A stretch of DNA of 64,000 nucleotides, from assembly GCF_900021165.1 (NCBI RefSeq), contig NZ_FCOQ01000039.1, forward strand, positions 30,124 to 94,123, read 5' to 3'. A program made the position numbers and the translations under genes. Source of the DNA: Paenibacillus phocaeensis (GTDB taxonomy: Bacteria > Bacillota > Bacilli > Paenibacillales > Paenibacillaceae). Positions within the stretch are counted from its first letter, which is position 1; each line of letters opens with the position of its first letter. The notes beneath the pieces were generated by a model, which searched no databases, was not told the origin of the DNA, and saw nothing but the letters and a program-made list of their open reading frames with translations. This document shows, one piece after another, positions 8,430 through 16,096 of the stretch.

Positions 8430-9290
8430 TTATTCACCCGGTTTCTTGCCAATCCATTTCTCGTAGATCTTGTCGTACTCTCCGCTGTCATGAAGTTCCT
8501 TCAAGGTGTCGTTAATGGCCTGCACGATATCCGAATTGCCCTTTTGCACGGCAATGCCGTAAGGTTCGTCGGTGAACGGCTTGCCAACCACTTCGAACCC
8601 CGGATCCTGGGCCGCCATGCCGTACAGGATCGAATCGTCCGTTGTCAGCGCGTCGCCTTGCCCGGCCTTCAGGGCGTTAAACGCATCCTGATAGTTGTCG
8701 AACTCCAACACCTTGATGCCGTCTACTTTCTCACGGATATTTTTCACCGAAGTCGAGCCCTTACTGCCCAGCACCGTCGAATCGGCGGTCAAGCTCTCGA
8801 TACCCGTGATCGCGCTGCCCTTCTTCACCAGAAGCGATTGTCCCGCCTGGAAATAGACGTCGGAGAAGTCGACTTCCTTCTTGCGCTCCTCGGTAATCGT
8901 CATCGTGGCCACGATCATATCGATCTCGCCGTTGTTCAGCATCGGAATCCGCGTTTTGGAGGTGACCTCCTTTAATTCCAGCGCGTTTTCGTCGCCGAGA
9001 ATATGCTTCGCAATCGCTTGGGAGATATCGATATCGAAGCCTTCAACGTTGCCGCTGGCCGGATCCTTCAGGCCAAACAGCTTCGTATCGTATTTCACAC
9101 CGACCACCAGCTTGCCGCGCTCCTTGATTTTCCCCAAGGCACCGGTCGCACTCTCCCCGGCCGCCGGAGCGGCATTTCCGCCGTCGCCGGCCGCATTGCT
9201 GCCTCCCCCGTTACTGGCACAACCCGCCAATACCGCCAACGCGCATACCGCTGCAATACCGATGAACCTCCAACGTTTCTTCACCTTCAT
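8430..9290 (-). CDS. glnH: Glutamine-binding lipoprotein GlnH
   Basis: Extracytoplasmic substrate-binding protein, 286 residues. The signal peptide ends in lipobox LAGC with Cys24 as lipid anchor, followed by a Gly/Asn/Ala-rich linker to about residue 50. The SBP_bac_3 fold follows, with GKLVVGVKYDTKLFG, GFDIDISQAIAKHI and MIVATMTITEERKKEVDFS typical of family members that bind glutamine or glutamate. A strong GGGGAGG ribosome site precedes the ATG. It lies between glnQ and glnM. Confidence 0.92.
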   Translation of the reverse strand: MKVKKRWRFIGIAAVCALAVLAGCASNGGGSNAAGDGGNAAPAAGESATGALGKIKERGKLVVGVKYDTKLFGLKDPASGNVEGFDIDISQAIAKHILGDENALELKEVTSKTRIPMLNNGEIDMIVATMTITEERKKEVDFSDVYFQAGQSLLVKKGSAITGIESLTADSTVLGSKGSTSVKNIREKVDGIKVLEFDNYQDAFNALKAGQGDALTTDDSILYGMAAQDPGFEVVGKPFTDEPYGIAVQKGNSDIVQAINDTLKELHDSGEYDKIYEKWIGKKPGE

Positions 9291-9321
9291 CTTCTTTTCC
9301 TCCCCTTGGTTTCCGAAATTT

Positions 9322-10050
9322 TCAGTGGCTCAACAAACGGCTGAGGAACGTACGCGTCCGCTCTTCCCGAGGGTTGGCGAAGAATTCCTCCGGCCCGGCC
9401 TCCTCTACGATCTGCCCCTGATCCATGAAAATGATCCGGTCCGCCACCTCCCGGGCAAACCCCATCTCGTGCGTGACCACCACCATCGTCATGCCTTCCC
9501 GGGCGAGCGTTCGCATGACGTCCAGCACTTCTCCGACCATCTCGGGATCGAGGGCCGAGGTCGGTTCGTCGAACAGCATAATCTTCGGCTTCATCGCCAG
9601 CCCGCGGGCGATCGCCACCCGCTGCTGCTGGCCGCCGGACAGCTGGGACGGATACGCCGATGCCTTGTCGGCAATGCCCACCTTCTCCAGGTAGAACATC
9701 GCCGTCTGCTCGGCCTCGGCCTTGGATATCCCCAGCACCTTGATCGGCGCCAGCGTGATATTGTCGATGACCTTTTTGTGCGGATACAAATTAAAATGCT
9801 GGAAAACCATCCCGATGTCCCGCCGCAACTTGTTGATGTCCGTCTTGCGATCGTGGACCGGGAGACCGCCTACCGTCAGCTCTCCGCTTGTGATCGTCTC
9901 CAGCCGGTTAATACAGCGCAACATCGTGCTTTTCCCCGAACCGGACGGGCCAACGACCACCACGACTTCCCCCTCCTCAACCTGAAGATCAATTCGCTTC
10001 AGCACATGAAACTGACCAAAATGCTTTTCCACCTGGTGAAAGCGGATCAA
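9322..10050 (-). CDS. glnQ: Glutamine ABC transporter ATPase GlnQ
   Basis: ATPase subunit of the importer. From the TTG start at 10050 (LIRFHQVEKHFG) the product is 242 residues, the usual GlnQ length. Walker A GPSGSGKS is at residues 34-41, signature LSGGQQQR near 135 and Walker B IMLFDEPT near 158. AGGAGGG lies at a proper distance before TTG. The frame stays open 60 codons further upstream to 10230, but that part encodes a repetitive Arg/Glu/Pro-rich stretch (EGHIRRE-like repeats) that is more likely untranslated leader. First gene of glnQHMP, with a GlnR/TnrA box about 155 bp upstream. Confidence 0.92.
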   Translation of the reverse strand: MIRFHQVEKHFGQFHVLKRIDLQVEEGEVVVVVGPSGSGKSTMLRCINRLETITSGELTVGGLPVHDRKTDINKLRRDIGMVFQHFNLYPHKKVIDNITLAPIKVLGISKAEAEQTAMFYLEKVGIADKASAYPSQLSGGQQQRVAIARGLAMKPKIMLFDEPTSALDPEMVGEVLDVMRTLAREGMTMVVVTHEMGFAREVADRIIFMDQGQIVEEAGPEEFFANPREERTRTFLSRLLSH

Positions 10051-10063
10051 CGGCAGCCCTCCT

Positions 10064-10175
10064 TTCTGCGTTCGGATGTCTCCATCGGACGTCCCCTCGG
10101 CTGTCCGCCACGGGCGCGGGGGCTCCCTTCGGATGTGTCCCTCCGTTGTCTCTCGCGGGCGCCTCTCTCGGATGT
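10064..10175. repeat. Degenerate direct repeats in the glnQ leader
   Basis: The motif TCGGATGTGTCCCTC occurs near 10131 and 10169, with degenerate copies near 10072 and 10085 (TCGGATGTCTCC, TCGGACGTCCCC). Spacers also share CGCGGGCGC-like blocks. It occupies the space between the GlnR/TnrA box and the glnQ start. Confidence 0.55.
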
Positions 10176-10204
10176 GTCCCTCAACCGCTCCAGCCTCGGG
10201 ACAA

Positions 10205-10221
10205 TGTGAGTAATCGTAACA
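10205..10221. promoter_or_regulatory. GlnR/TnrA-type operator upstream of glnQHMP
   Basis: TGTGAGTAATCGTAACA matches TGTNANAWWWTNTNACA at 15 of 17 positions, including the invariant outer TGTNA and TNACA half sites. This is the nitrogen-control box recognised by TnrA and GlnR in Bacillus and Paenibacillus, where glnQHMP is a known target type. Whether it activates or represses here cannot be read from sequence. Confidence 0.7.
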
Positions 10222-10326
10222 TTTGAACATAACCTTACTTCGTCGACTATAAAAAACTACATTTTCCTACGCAACAACTCGAAAATAGCCCAAAATTTAT
10301 TCGCCTCTCTGCCAATCCTAACGGAC

Positions 10327-10756
10327 AAGCGTTAGTTTTTCTCACAGCGATCTCCCCTAGATTTGAGTAACGCTGGCCGCTAGGATGCTCGAACCGGAAG
10401 TGATGCAAGGCTCTAGCCGCTGTGATATACTGACTGCTGTGATGCACTGACTGCTGCGATGTACTGACCGCTGTGATGCACTGACTGCTGCGATGCACTG
10501 ACTGCTGCGATGCTCTAGCCGCAACCGCTGCAATGCGCTGACTGCTGCGATGCTCTAAACTCTGCATTTCTCTAACGCTTGTAGCACACGCTATTCGCTC
10601 CAAAATCAGGGCTTTTAAACTGTAACGCTTATGAGAGAGCTTATTGCCCGAATTTCACCCCAAAAAGGGCAGTTCTCGCCCAAATAAGAACGCTGATCAG
10701 CGTTAGAATTTAAATTCTCGGCTTTTTGACCAAATAAGCATTGTGGCAAGCGTTAG
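10327..10756. repeat. Dispersed AGCGTTA/TAACGCT intergenic motifs
   Basis: In a gene-free stretch the heptamer AGCGTTA or its complement occurs at about 10329, 10368, 10573, 10623, 10698 and 10750. One pair forms the perfect 16-bp palindrome AACGCTGATCAGCGTT at 10689-10704. GCCC-A/T-rich segments such as GCCCAAATAAG recur between them. No open frame with coding character is seen. Confidence 0.55.
10402..10565. repeat. 17-bp tandem repeat array
   Basis: Consensus GATGCACTGACTGCTGC. Units start at 10424, 10441, 10458, 10475, 10492, 10532 and 10549, with 22-23 bp variant units at 10402 and 10509 that contain CTCTAGCCGC. Three units are identical (10441, 10475, 10492). A period of 17 argues against coding use. 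Confidence 0.85.
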
Positions 10757-10769
10757 ACAAGTCCGGGCC

Positions 10770-11070
10770 CCATCAGATCCTATCACATTGCACTGCTGCG
10801 CATCGAACCGACTGAACTGAACTGCGCCGAACCAAGTCACACCATACCGTCCGACCAAACCAGTCCCGCACTATAACGTACCGCCTCACCCCCGAGGTAC
10901 TTAACCTTCCCGATCTTACCGGACTCACTAGCCCGACACCGCGACGCTCCATGCCTTACCATGCCTTACCGTATCTCACCACACCACACCATCAGACTAA
11001 ACCACTCCCGTACTCTACTCCCCCACCTACCGCACCTCTTCGCCCCTCCAAGCCGAGCAAATCCAGCGCA
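10770..11070. other. Gene-free low-complexity stretch
   Basis: About 300 bp poor in G on the plus strand, dominated by C, A and T with many CCATACC, CTCACC and ACCACACC-like words. ATGCCTTACC is directly repeated at 10951-10970. No convincing gene, ribosome site or RNA fold was recognised. Confidence 0.5.
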
Positions 11071-11073
11071 CGC

Positions 11074-11113
11074 AAAAAAGCCCGGCCGCAACATTACGTT
11101 ACGACCAGGCTTA
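11074..11113 (-). terminator. Terminator of the usp gene
   Basis: The minus strand reads AAGCCTGGTCGTAAC, loop, GTTGCGGCCGGGCTT followed by TTTTTTG. It lies about 20 bp after the usp stop codon. Confidence 0.85.
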
Positions 11114-11133
11114 TCCAACCAAGCTCTTTTTTC

Positions 11134-11568
11134 TTATTTTACAACGAGCACCGGGATTCGGGCATGCTGAACGACGTTGTGACTGACGCTGCCGAGCACG
11201 AATTCGCGAATGCCGCCCAGTCCGCGGCTGCCGATGACGATCAGATCTGCCCCGGTTGTCTGAGCGTACTCCAGAATCGTTTCCGCCGGCGCCCCTTGGT
11301 CCATCTTCACATTCGGCTCCAGCCCTGCGGCCGCCAGCCGACTCTTGGCTTCCTCAGCCGTTCTCTCCGCCAGCTCGTAAAAATCCTTGTTCATCGAAGA
11401 GGGTACCGGCGCAAAGCCCTCAGCCACGTAAAACCGCGGGAAGTCGTACACATGCAGCACCTCCAGTTTGGCACCGGGCGCCGATTTGCACAGCTCGATG
11501 GCTTTGTCCAGCGCTTTGTTTGCTGCTTTCGAACCGTCGTAAGCGGTAAGGATTTTATTAAATAGCAT
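11134..11568 (-). CDS. Universal stress protein, UspA family
   Basis: Cytoplasmic ATP-binding stress protein of 144 residues from ATG 11568. N-terminal KILTAYDGSKAANKALDKA and the C-terminal nucleotide-binding motif GSRGLGG-IREFVLGSVS (G-x2-G-x9-G-S pattern) identify the ATP-binding UspA type. GAGGTG precedes the ATG at a normal distance; a GTG three codons upstream is possible but overlaps that site. It appears monocistronic, with its own terminator. Specific role unknown. Confidence 0.9.
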   Translation of the reverse strand: MLFNKILTAYDGSKAANKALDKAIELCKSAPGAKLEVLHVYDFPRFYVAEGFAPVPSSMNKDFYELAERTAEEAKSRLAAAGLEPNVKMDQGAPAETILEYAQTTGADLIVIGSRGLGGIREFVLGSVSHNVVQHARIPVLVVK

Positions 11569-11599
11569 GGAAAGCACCTCACTTGTCCCAAGAGTTTGT

Positions 11600-11917
11600 T
11601 TATATTAAGAAATACCCATAAAGCACGGCGTTGAAAAGAAGCAGCAGCGGAATCCCCACCCGAAAGCTGAAATGCTTCGTCTTATGGCGCTTCGTATTCA
11701 TGGCCACCAGTACGCCTAGGGCACCGCCCAGCGCTGCCAGCAGAAACAGCGTCCGCTCGGGGACCCGCTCGCGCCTCTGTCTGGCCCGTCTTTTATCGTC
11801 GGACATCACCAAATAGGCAACCGCATTAATAAATATAAACCATACCAACAATCCCGTTCTCGTCTTCGCCGCCCCCTTTCGAGCTCTGCGTTCGAATGTC
11901 GACGTTCCTAACTCCAT
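11600..11917 (-). CDS. DUF1294 membrane protein
   Basis: 105-residue protein with three probable membrane segments: about residues 22-40, 55-72 and 86-104. The sequence between them, LAALGGALGVLVAMNTKRHKTKHFSFRVGIP in part, carries the Gly-rich plus Lys/His-rich hallmark of DUF1294 proteins. A basic loop RRARQRRERVPER precedes the second helix. Function of the family is unknown. It sits 31 bp upstream of the usp start on the same strand, so the two could be co-transcribed. Confidence 0.8.
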   Translation of the reverse strand: MELGTSTFERRARKGAAKTRTGLLVWFIFINAVAYLVMSDDKRRARQRRERVPERTLFLLAALGGALGVLVAMNTKRHKTKHFSFRVGIPLLLLFNAVLYGYFLI

Positions 11918-11974
11918 TATACCTCAACAGCGAAACGACAGCATCTTTTCGACAACCGCGCATCGCATCCATAT

Positions 11975-12000
11975 AAAAAAGCCCCCCGTACGGGGAGCTG
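11975..12000 (-). terminator. Terminator after the 45-codon gene
   Basis: Minus strand AGCTCCCCGTACGGGGGGCT followed by TTTTTT. Placed 22 bp after the stop codon of the small gene at 12022-12159, supporting that the small gene is transcribed as a unit. Confidence 0.85.
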
Positions 12001-12021
12001 CCAAACAAAAACATAAAAACC

Positions 12022-12159
12022 TCAAGTTTCGTTTTTCGGAATCTCGTTCAAATTGGGCGGGAAATCGGCCTGCTTCTTCGGCTTGGCCGCCATGGTTGGC
12101 TCCATCAGCCTCGACTTGTTCTGCTGGTTTTCGGTCTTCCGCGCTTTATGATGCGGCAC
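12022..12159 (-). CDS. 45-residue basic small protein, unknown
   Basis: Too short for usual gene calling. GTG start at 12159 is preceded by GGAGGT with 7-bp spacing; an ATG two codons upstream lies too close to that site. The protein begins MPHHKARKTENQQNKSR and ends in PPNLNEIPKNET. It is strongly basic in the first half, rich in Lys, Asn, Gln and Pro, with no Cys, Trp or membrane segment, so probably a disordered cytosolic or spore protein. A clear terminator follows. It lies 88 bp downstream of topB on the same strand. I do not recognise a family. The ribosome site and terminator together make expression likely. Confidence 0.6.
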   Translation of the reverse strand: MPHHKARKTENQQNKSRLMEPTMAAKPKKQADFPPNLNEIPKNET

Positions 12160-12247
12160 CCTCATCACCTCCGGTACTTAGCGTCCCGTAAAGGCTGCCG
12201 ATTTATGCGGCCCGGTGGGGCTGCCTGCTGCCCGCCGCAGCGGTCCG

Positions 12248-14380
12248 TTAATGATCGCCTTTCTTCTCCAGCGCCGCCTTCAGCAGCTCGCCGAGATTGA
12301 TCCCGCCAGACTCCTGCTGCTGGGAATACTGCTTGACGAGCCGCTGCTGCTCGCGTTTGTTCATATGCTTATCCTTGTCTTTTCCCAGCACCTCGGTAAT
12401 GCCGCAGGACAAGCATTGCACGTACATCCCCGCCTTGCCTTCCTTGAGCTCCATCTTCTTGTGGCACTGCGGACAGCGGCGGTTGGACAGGCGCTTCTCG
12501 CCGGAACGGCGATACCCGCAATCCTCGCTGGGACAGATCAGCATCAGGCCGCGCCCGGTTTTCTTCTCGAGCAGCCGCGTTCCGCATTCCGGGCAATGGC
12601 TGTTTGAGACATTATGCGGCTTGTACGTGGCCTCGCTGCGTTTCACGCCTTGCACGAGGCTGACCGCCATCTCGCGGATGCCGCCCAGGAACGGACCCGG
12701 CTGGCCTTGTCCGCGGGCGATCCGCTCGAGTTCGGCTTCCCAGCGGGCCGTCAACTCCGGCGTTCGCAGGTCGGCCGGCGCCAGCTCGATCAGTTGCTTG
12801 CCTTTACCGGTCGGATGCAGGTAGTTCCCCTGCCGCTCGATCGTATCCGAGCTGACCAACTTCTCGATGATATCCGCCCGCGTTGCCGGCGTGCCCAGCC
12901 CGTGCTTCTCCATCTGGGTCAGCAAAGCCGCTTCCGTATAGCGCTTCGGCGGCTGGGTCCGCCCCGGTGTCACACGGCAGCGCTGTACCTTCACCGCTTC
13001 GCCTTGGCTCAGCTCCGGCAGCGCCGCACCGCTCTCTGTATCGTCCTCGCCGCCTTCTTCGTCCTCCAACGCCTGCCCGTCGTAGACGGCCCGCCAACCG
13101 GCGTCCTTGATCGTCGTCCCCTTCGCATGCAGCGTCTCGCCGGCGATCTCCACCGTCACGCTGACCTGATCAAACCTAGCCGGCGGATAAAACAAACTGA
13201 TAAACCGCCGCACGATCAAATCATACAGCTTGCGTTCCTCCGCGCTCAGCGCGTTCAACAGCACCGTCTGCTCCGTCGGGATGATCGCATGGTGATCGGT
13301 CACCTTGCTGTCGTCGACAATCCGCTTGCTCAACTTCAAGGAACCTCGAAGCAGCGGTCGGGCCAGCGACGCGTAAGGGCCAACGGCCACGCTCGTCAAC
13401 CGCTCCTTAAGCGTCTCCGTCATGTCCGATGTCAGGTAACGCGAATCCGTCCGCGGATAGGTGACTAACTTATGTTGCTCATAGAGCCGCTGCAGCACGT
13501 TTGAAGTCTGTTTGGCCGAAAAACCAAGCAGCCGGTTTGCGTCCCGCTGCAGCTCCGTTAAATCGTAAGCGAGCGGGTGGGGCACCGTTTTTTCGTGCTT
13601 GACCAGCTTGACGATTTTGCCGGAGGCTCCTTCAAGCTTCCGCTTCAGCGCATCCAGCCGCTCTGCCTCAAAAATCCGGGCATCGCCATTCCCGCCGCGC
13701 CAAACCGCTTCAAACTTGCCGAAGTCGGCACGCAGCACGTTGTATTCCTCCGAGCGAAAGCGGAGAATTTCGTTCTCGCGCTGCATGATCATGCCCAGCG
13801 TCGGCGTCTGCACCCGTCCGGCCGAAAGCGGCGCACCAAACTTGGTGGTGAGCGCCCGGGTCACATTCAGGCCCACCATCCAGTCGGCTTCCGCCCGGCA
13901 GCGCGCCGATTGGTACAAGCGTTCATACTGGCTGCCCGGCTTCAGCGCCGCGAACCCTTCCTTGATCGCTTTATCGGTTTGCGATGAGATCCAAAGCCGC
14001 TTGAACGGTTTGTTCCACTTGACCATATCCATGATCCAGCGGGCAAGCAACTCGCCCTCACGGGCGGCATCGGTCGCTACGATCAGCTCGCTGATATCCT
14101 GGCGCCGCATTAGCTGCTGCACGGCTTTGAACTGATGACTGCTTTCGCGCAGCACCTTCAGTTTCATGCGGTCCGGCAAGATCGGCAAGTCCTCCAACGC
14201 CCACGTGGCGTATTTCGCATCATAATCCTCCGGTTCTGCCAGCCCGACCAGATGGCCCAGCGCCCAGGTCACCACGTACTTCGGCCCTTCAAAATGACTT
14301 TTATGCTTATCCCGGCTGCCGATCACACGCGCGATTTCCCTGGCGACCGACGGCTTCTCCGCTAATACCAATGTCTTCAT
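12248..14380 (-). CDS. topB: DNA topoisomerase III
   Basis: Type IA topoisomerase that relaxes or decatenates DNA through a 5'-phosphotyrosine intermediate. The 710-residue protein opens with a Toprim domain (LVLAEKPSVAREIARVIG, later ATDAAREGE), and the catalytic Tyr lies in TYPRTDSRYLTSDM near residue 312. The C-terminal 110 residues hold two Cys4-type zinc ribbons, CPECGTRLLE..CPSEDCG and CPQCHKKMEL..CLSCG, then a basic tail. Length and tail match Bacillus TopB. Monocistronic by spacing; the region between it and fabH holds the fabH promoter. Confidence 0.95.
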   Translation of the reverse strand: MKTLVLAEKPSVAREIARVIGSRDKHKSHFEGPKYVVTWALGHLVGLAEPEDYDAKYATWALEDLPILPDRMKLKVLRESSHQFKAVQQLMRRQDISELIVATDAAREGELLARWIMDMVKWNKPFKRLWISSQTDKAIKEGFAALKPGSQYERLYQSARCRAEADWMVGLNVTRALTTKFGAPLSAGRVQTPTLGMIMQRENEILRFRSEEYNVLRADFGKFEAVWRGGNGDARIFEAERLDALKRKLEGASGKIVKLVKHEKTVPHPLAYDLTELQRDANRLLGFSAKQTSNVLQRLYEQHKLVTYPRTDSRYLTSDMTETLKERLTSVAVGPYASLARPLLRGSLKLSKRIVDDSKVTDHHAIIPTEQTVLLNALSAEERKLYDLIVRRFISLFYPPARFDQVSVTVEIAGETLHAKGTTIKDAGWRAVYDGQALEDEEGGEDDTESGAALPELSQGEAVKVQRCRVTPGRTQPPKRYTEAALLTQMEKHGLGTPATRADIIEKLVSSDTIERQGNYLHPTGKGKQLIELAPADLRTPELTARWEAELERIARGQGQPGPFLGGIREMAVSLVQGVKRSEATYKPHNVSNSHCPECGTRLLEKKTGRGLMLICPSEDCGYRRSGEKRLSNRRCPQCHKKMELKEGKAGMYVQCLSCGITEVLGKDKDKHMNKREQQRLVKQYSQQQESGGINLGELLKAALEKKGDH

Positions 14381-14539
14381 AAGTTCGTTCCAACACTCCT
14401 TTCCACTGAACTATTATAACATCCACCATCTCGGTCGCGCGAAGCCAACGCGTTAACGGCATCCGAACGCATCCATCCTGGCCGTTCATTTACGCTTCAA
14501 CTGGCGATCCCCGTTTCAGATACCGTTGCAATACCGCTA

Positions 14540-14567
14540 TTGAAAGTTATTTTAAATCTGATATACT
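14540..14567 (+). promoter_or_regulatory. fabH promoter
   Basis: TTGAAA at 14540-14545, a 16-bp spacer and TATACT at 14562-14567. The FapR-type palindrome begins 5 bp downstream, so it covers the expected start of transcription. Confidence 0.7.
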
Positions 14568-14572
14568 CTTGA

Positions 14573-14589
14573 TTAGCACCTGGTACTAA
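14573..14589. promoter_or_regulatory. FapR operator at fabH
   Basis: TTAGCACCTGGTACTAA is a near-perfect 17-bp palindrome, one base from the TTAGTACC..GGTACTAA form bound by FapR in Bacillus. FapR represses fatty acid and phospholipid genes until malonyl-CoA binds. Position over the transcription start of fabH fits repression. Confidence 0.85.
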
Positions 14590-14639
14590 CACCTGATCAT
14601 AAAAAATATAACCACACCAAATCAAAGGAGCTGATAGGG

Positions 14640-15647
14640 TTGATCACACCGAAATCCCTTTCGAAAGCCCGCATTACCGCTCTGGGGACCTATGTCCCCG
14701 AACGAATCCTGACCAATGAAGATTTGGAGCAGCTTGTGGATACGAGCGACGAATGGATCGTGCAGCGCACAGGGATCAGAGAGCGGCATATCGCCGCCGA
14801 GGACGAATTCACCTCGCACCTCTGCATCCGGGCTGCGGAACGGCTTCGCGACACGTACGGGGTTAATCTGGACGATGTCGATTTCATCATTGCGGCGACT
14901 ACGACACCGGATTTCTCCTTCCCAACCGTATCCTGCCGGGTTCAGCAGCACTTTGGCATGGAACAGGCCGGCGCGATTGATTTGAACGCGACCTGCGCCG
15001 GCTTCGCCTACGCCCTGCATTTAGCGAACGGCATGATCAGCTCCGGCCTGCATCGCAAAATTCTGGTGGTTGCCGGGGAAACGATGTCCAAGATCACCGA
15101 CTACACCGACCGCAGCACCTGCATCCTCTTCGGCGACGGGGCCGGAGCTGTGCTCGTCGAGCTGGATCCCGAAGAGCCCGGGTTCGAATCGTTTATCCTC
15201 GGAACCAATGGAGCTGGGGGCATCCATGTGTACCGCTCCGGACTGGCGGATCAGATGGACGGTCAACCGCTCGAGGGGAAGGGCAAACTTGTACAAAACG
15301 GCCGCGAGGTGTTCAAGTGGGCCGTCCGCACCGTTACTGCCGGAATCGAGCAGTTGCTGGAGCAAGCCGAACTCACCCGGGAGGACATCGATTGGCTCGT
15401 ACCGCATAGCGCCAATCTGCGCATGATCGAGTCGATTTGCGAGAAAGCGGACTTCCCGCTCGCCAAAACCCTGCAAAGCGTTCAGGATATGGGCAATACC
15501 TCCTCCGCCTCCATCCCGCTGGCGTTGCAGGCCGGCGTGGACACGGGCCGCTTGAAATTCGGCGACCGCGTGCTGCTGTACGGCTTTGGCAGCGGCTTAA
15601 CCCATGCCGGATTAATCCTGCGCTGGGGCGTACCGAACTTGTCCTAA
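14640..15647 (+). CDS. fabH: 3-oxoacyl-ACP synthase III
   Basis: Condenses acyl-CoA with malonyl-ACP to start fatty acid synthesis. The 335-residue protein carries the KAS III triad Cys119 (NATCAGFAYAL), His256 (PHSANLRMIE) and Asn286 (MGNTSSASIPLAL). TTG at 14640 is chosen because AAAGGAG lies 10 bp upstream and the N-terminus then matches the family. It stands alone, between a FapR-controlled promoter and a strong terminator, unlike loci in which fabH precedes fabF. Branched-chain or straight-chain primer preference cannot be read with confidence. Confidence 0.95.
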   Translation: MITPKSLSKARITALGTYVPERILTNEDLEQLVDTSDEWIVQRTGIRERHIAAEDEFTSHLCIRAAERLRDTYGVNLDDVDFIIAATTTPDFSFPTVSCRVQQHFGMEQAGAIDLNATCAGFAYALHLANGMISSGLHRKILVVAGETMSKITDYTDRSTCILFGDGAGAVLVELDPEEPGFESFILGTNGAGGIHVYRSGLADQMDGQPLEGKGKLVQNGREVFKWAVRTVTAGIEQLLEQAELTREDIDWLVPHSANLRMIESICEKADFPLAKTLQSVQDMGNTSSASIPLALQAGVDTGRLKFGDRVLLYGFGSGLTHAGLILRWGVPNLS

Positions 15648-15660
15648 TTCCCCCATCATA

Positions 15661-15704
15661 AAAAGAGTCGATCAGGAACCCAAACTCCTGATCGACTCTT
15701 TTTA
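15661..15704 (+). terminator. fabH terminator
   Basis: AAAAGAGTCGATCAGGA pairs perfectly with TCCTGATCGACTCTTTT around an ACCCAAAC-type loop, and T follows. The A run on the 5' side would also let it act on the minus strand. Confidence 0.92.
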
Positions 15705-15749
15705 AAAATTACCGGTTGGCCGGTTGGCGCCCCATCTGTCTGCACCGCT

Positions 15750-15952
15750 CTTTGCATGATTATCCCTTTTGATAAGGGAACAGGTGCTGGCTTGGCTCCT
15801 AGATCCCCGACCGATCTGCATTAATGCGTACCTTCTGTTATAGGGTCGGGTCGTTTACGTCGGTTTATAAACCCCGGGCAATCTTTCCCCGAGGGGTTCA
15901 CGGGGGGTGCCTGTTTTGCCGCCGCCTGACTAAGCGGGATAATGGTACAAAG
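15750..15952. mobile_element. Possible MITE-like element with GATTATCCC inverted ends
   Basis: CTTTGCATGATTATCCC at 15750-15766 is inverted as GGGATAATGGTACAAAG at 15936-15952 (13 of 17 positions match). The 170-bp interior is GC-rich with a local hairpin CCCTTTTGATAAGGG and no convincing reading frame. A related inverted pair exists at 58699-58916. This suggests a dispersed intergenic repeat; no target-site duplication was established. Confidence 0.45.
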
Positions 15953-16053
15953 CGTCGGGCAAAAGCAATCAGGTTGGCCTGGCCGTTCTCTTTTCAACCC
16001 GCAGCGTTCCGGTTACAATAACTAGAGTCAAACTTCCGCAAGCGCCCCCCATC

Positions 16054-16080
16054 TTAAGCCTATTAAGCCTATTAAGCCTA
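16054..16080 (+). repeat. Three 9-bp repeats before the 16097 gene
   Basis: TTAAGCCTA is repeated three times without a gap at 16054, 16063 and 16072, ending just before the AAGGAG ribosome site of the next gene. Confidence 0.85.
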
Positions 16081-16096
16081 TAAGGAGTTTAGCAAT

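Noticed and set aside
10051..10230. N-terminal extension of GlnQ through the open frame to 10230
   Set aside because: The first 60 codons are repetitive and unlike any GlnQ; a strong AGGAGGG and a TTG at 10050 give the normal 242-residue protein.
10247..10603. 118-codon minus-strand frame across the 17-bp array
   Set aside because: It only reads the tandem repeat (HRSSQ-type text), has no convincing ribosome site, and the 17-bp period shifts frame between units.
11826..12014. 62-codon minus-strand frame before the DUF1294 gene
   Set aside because: It starts near the terminator at 11975-12000, runs through it and overlaps DUF1294; no ribosome site.
15824..16021. 65-codon plus-strand frame
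   Set aside because: Lies inside and beyond the repeat element, has no ribosome site and has random-looking composition.
15710..16050. Possible riboswitch or small stable RNA in the fabH downstream gap
   Set aside because: No known core (tmRNA, SRP, 6S, T-box, GEMM, cobalamin) could be matched; inverted ends fit a repeat element better.
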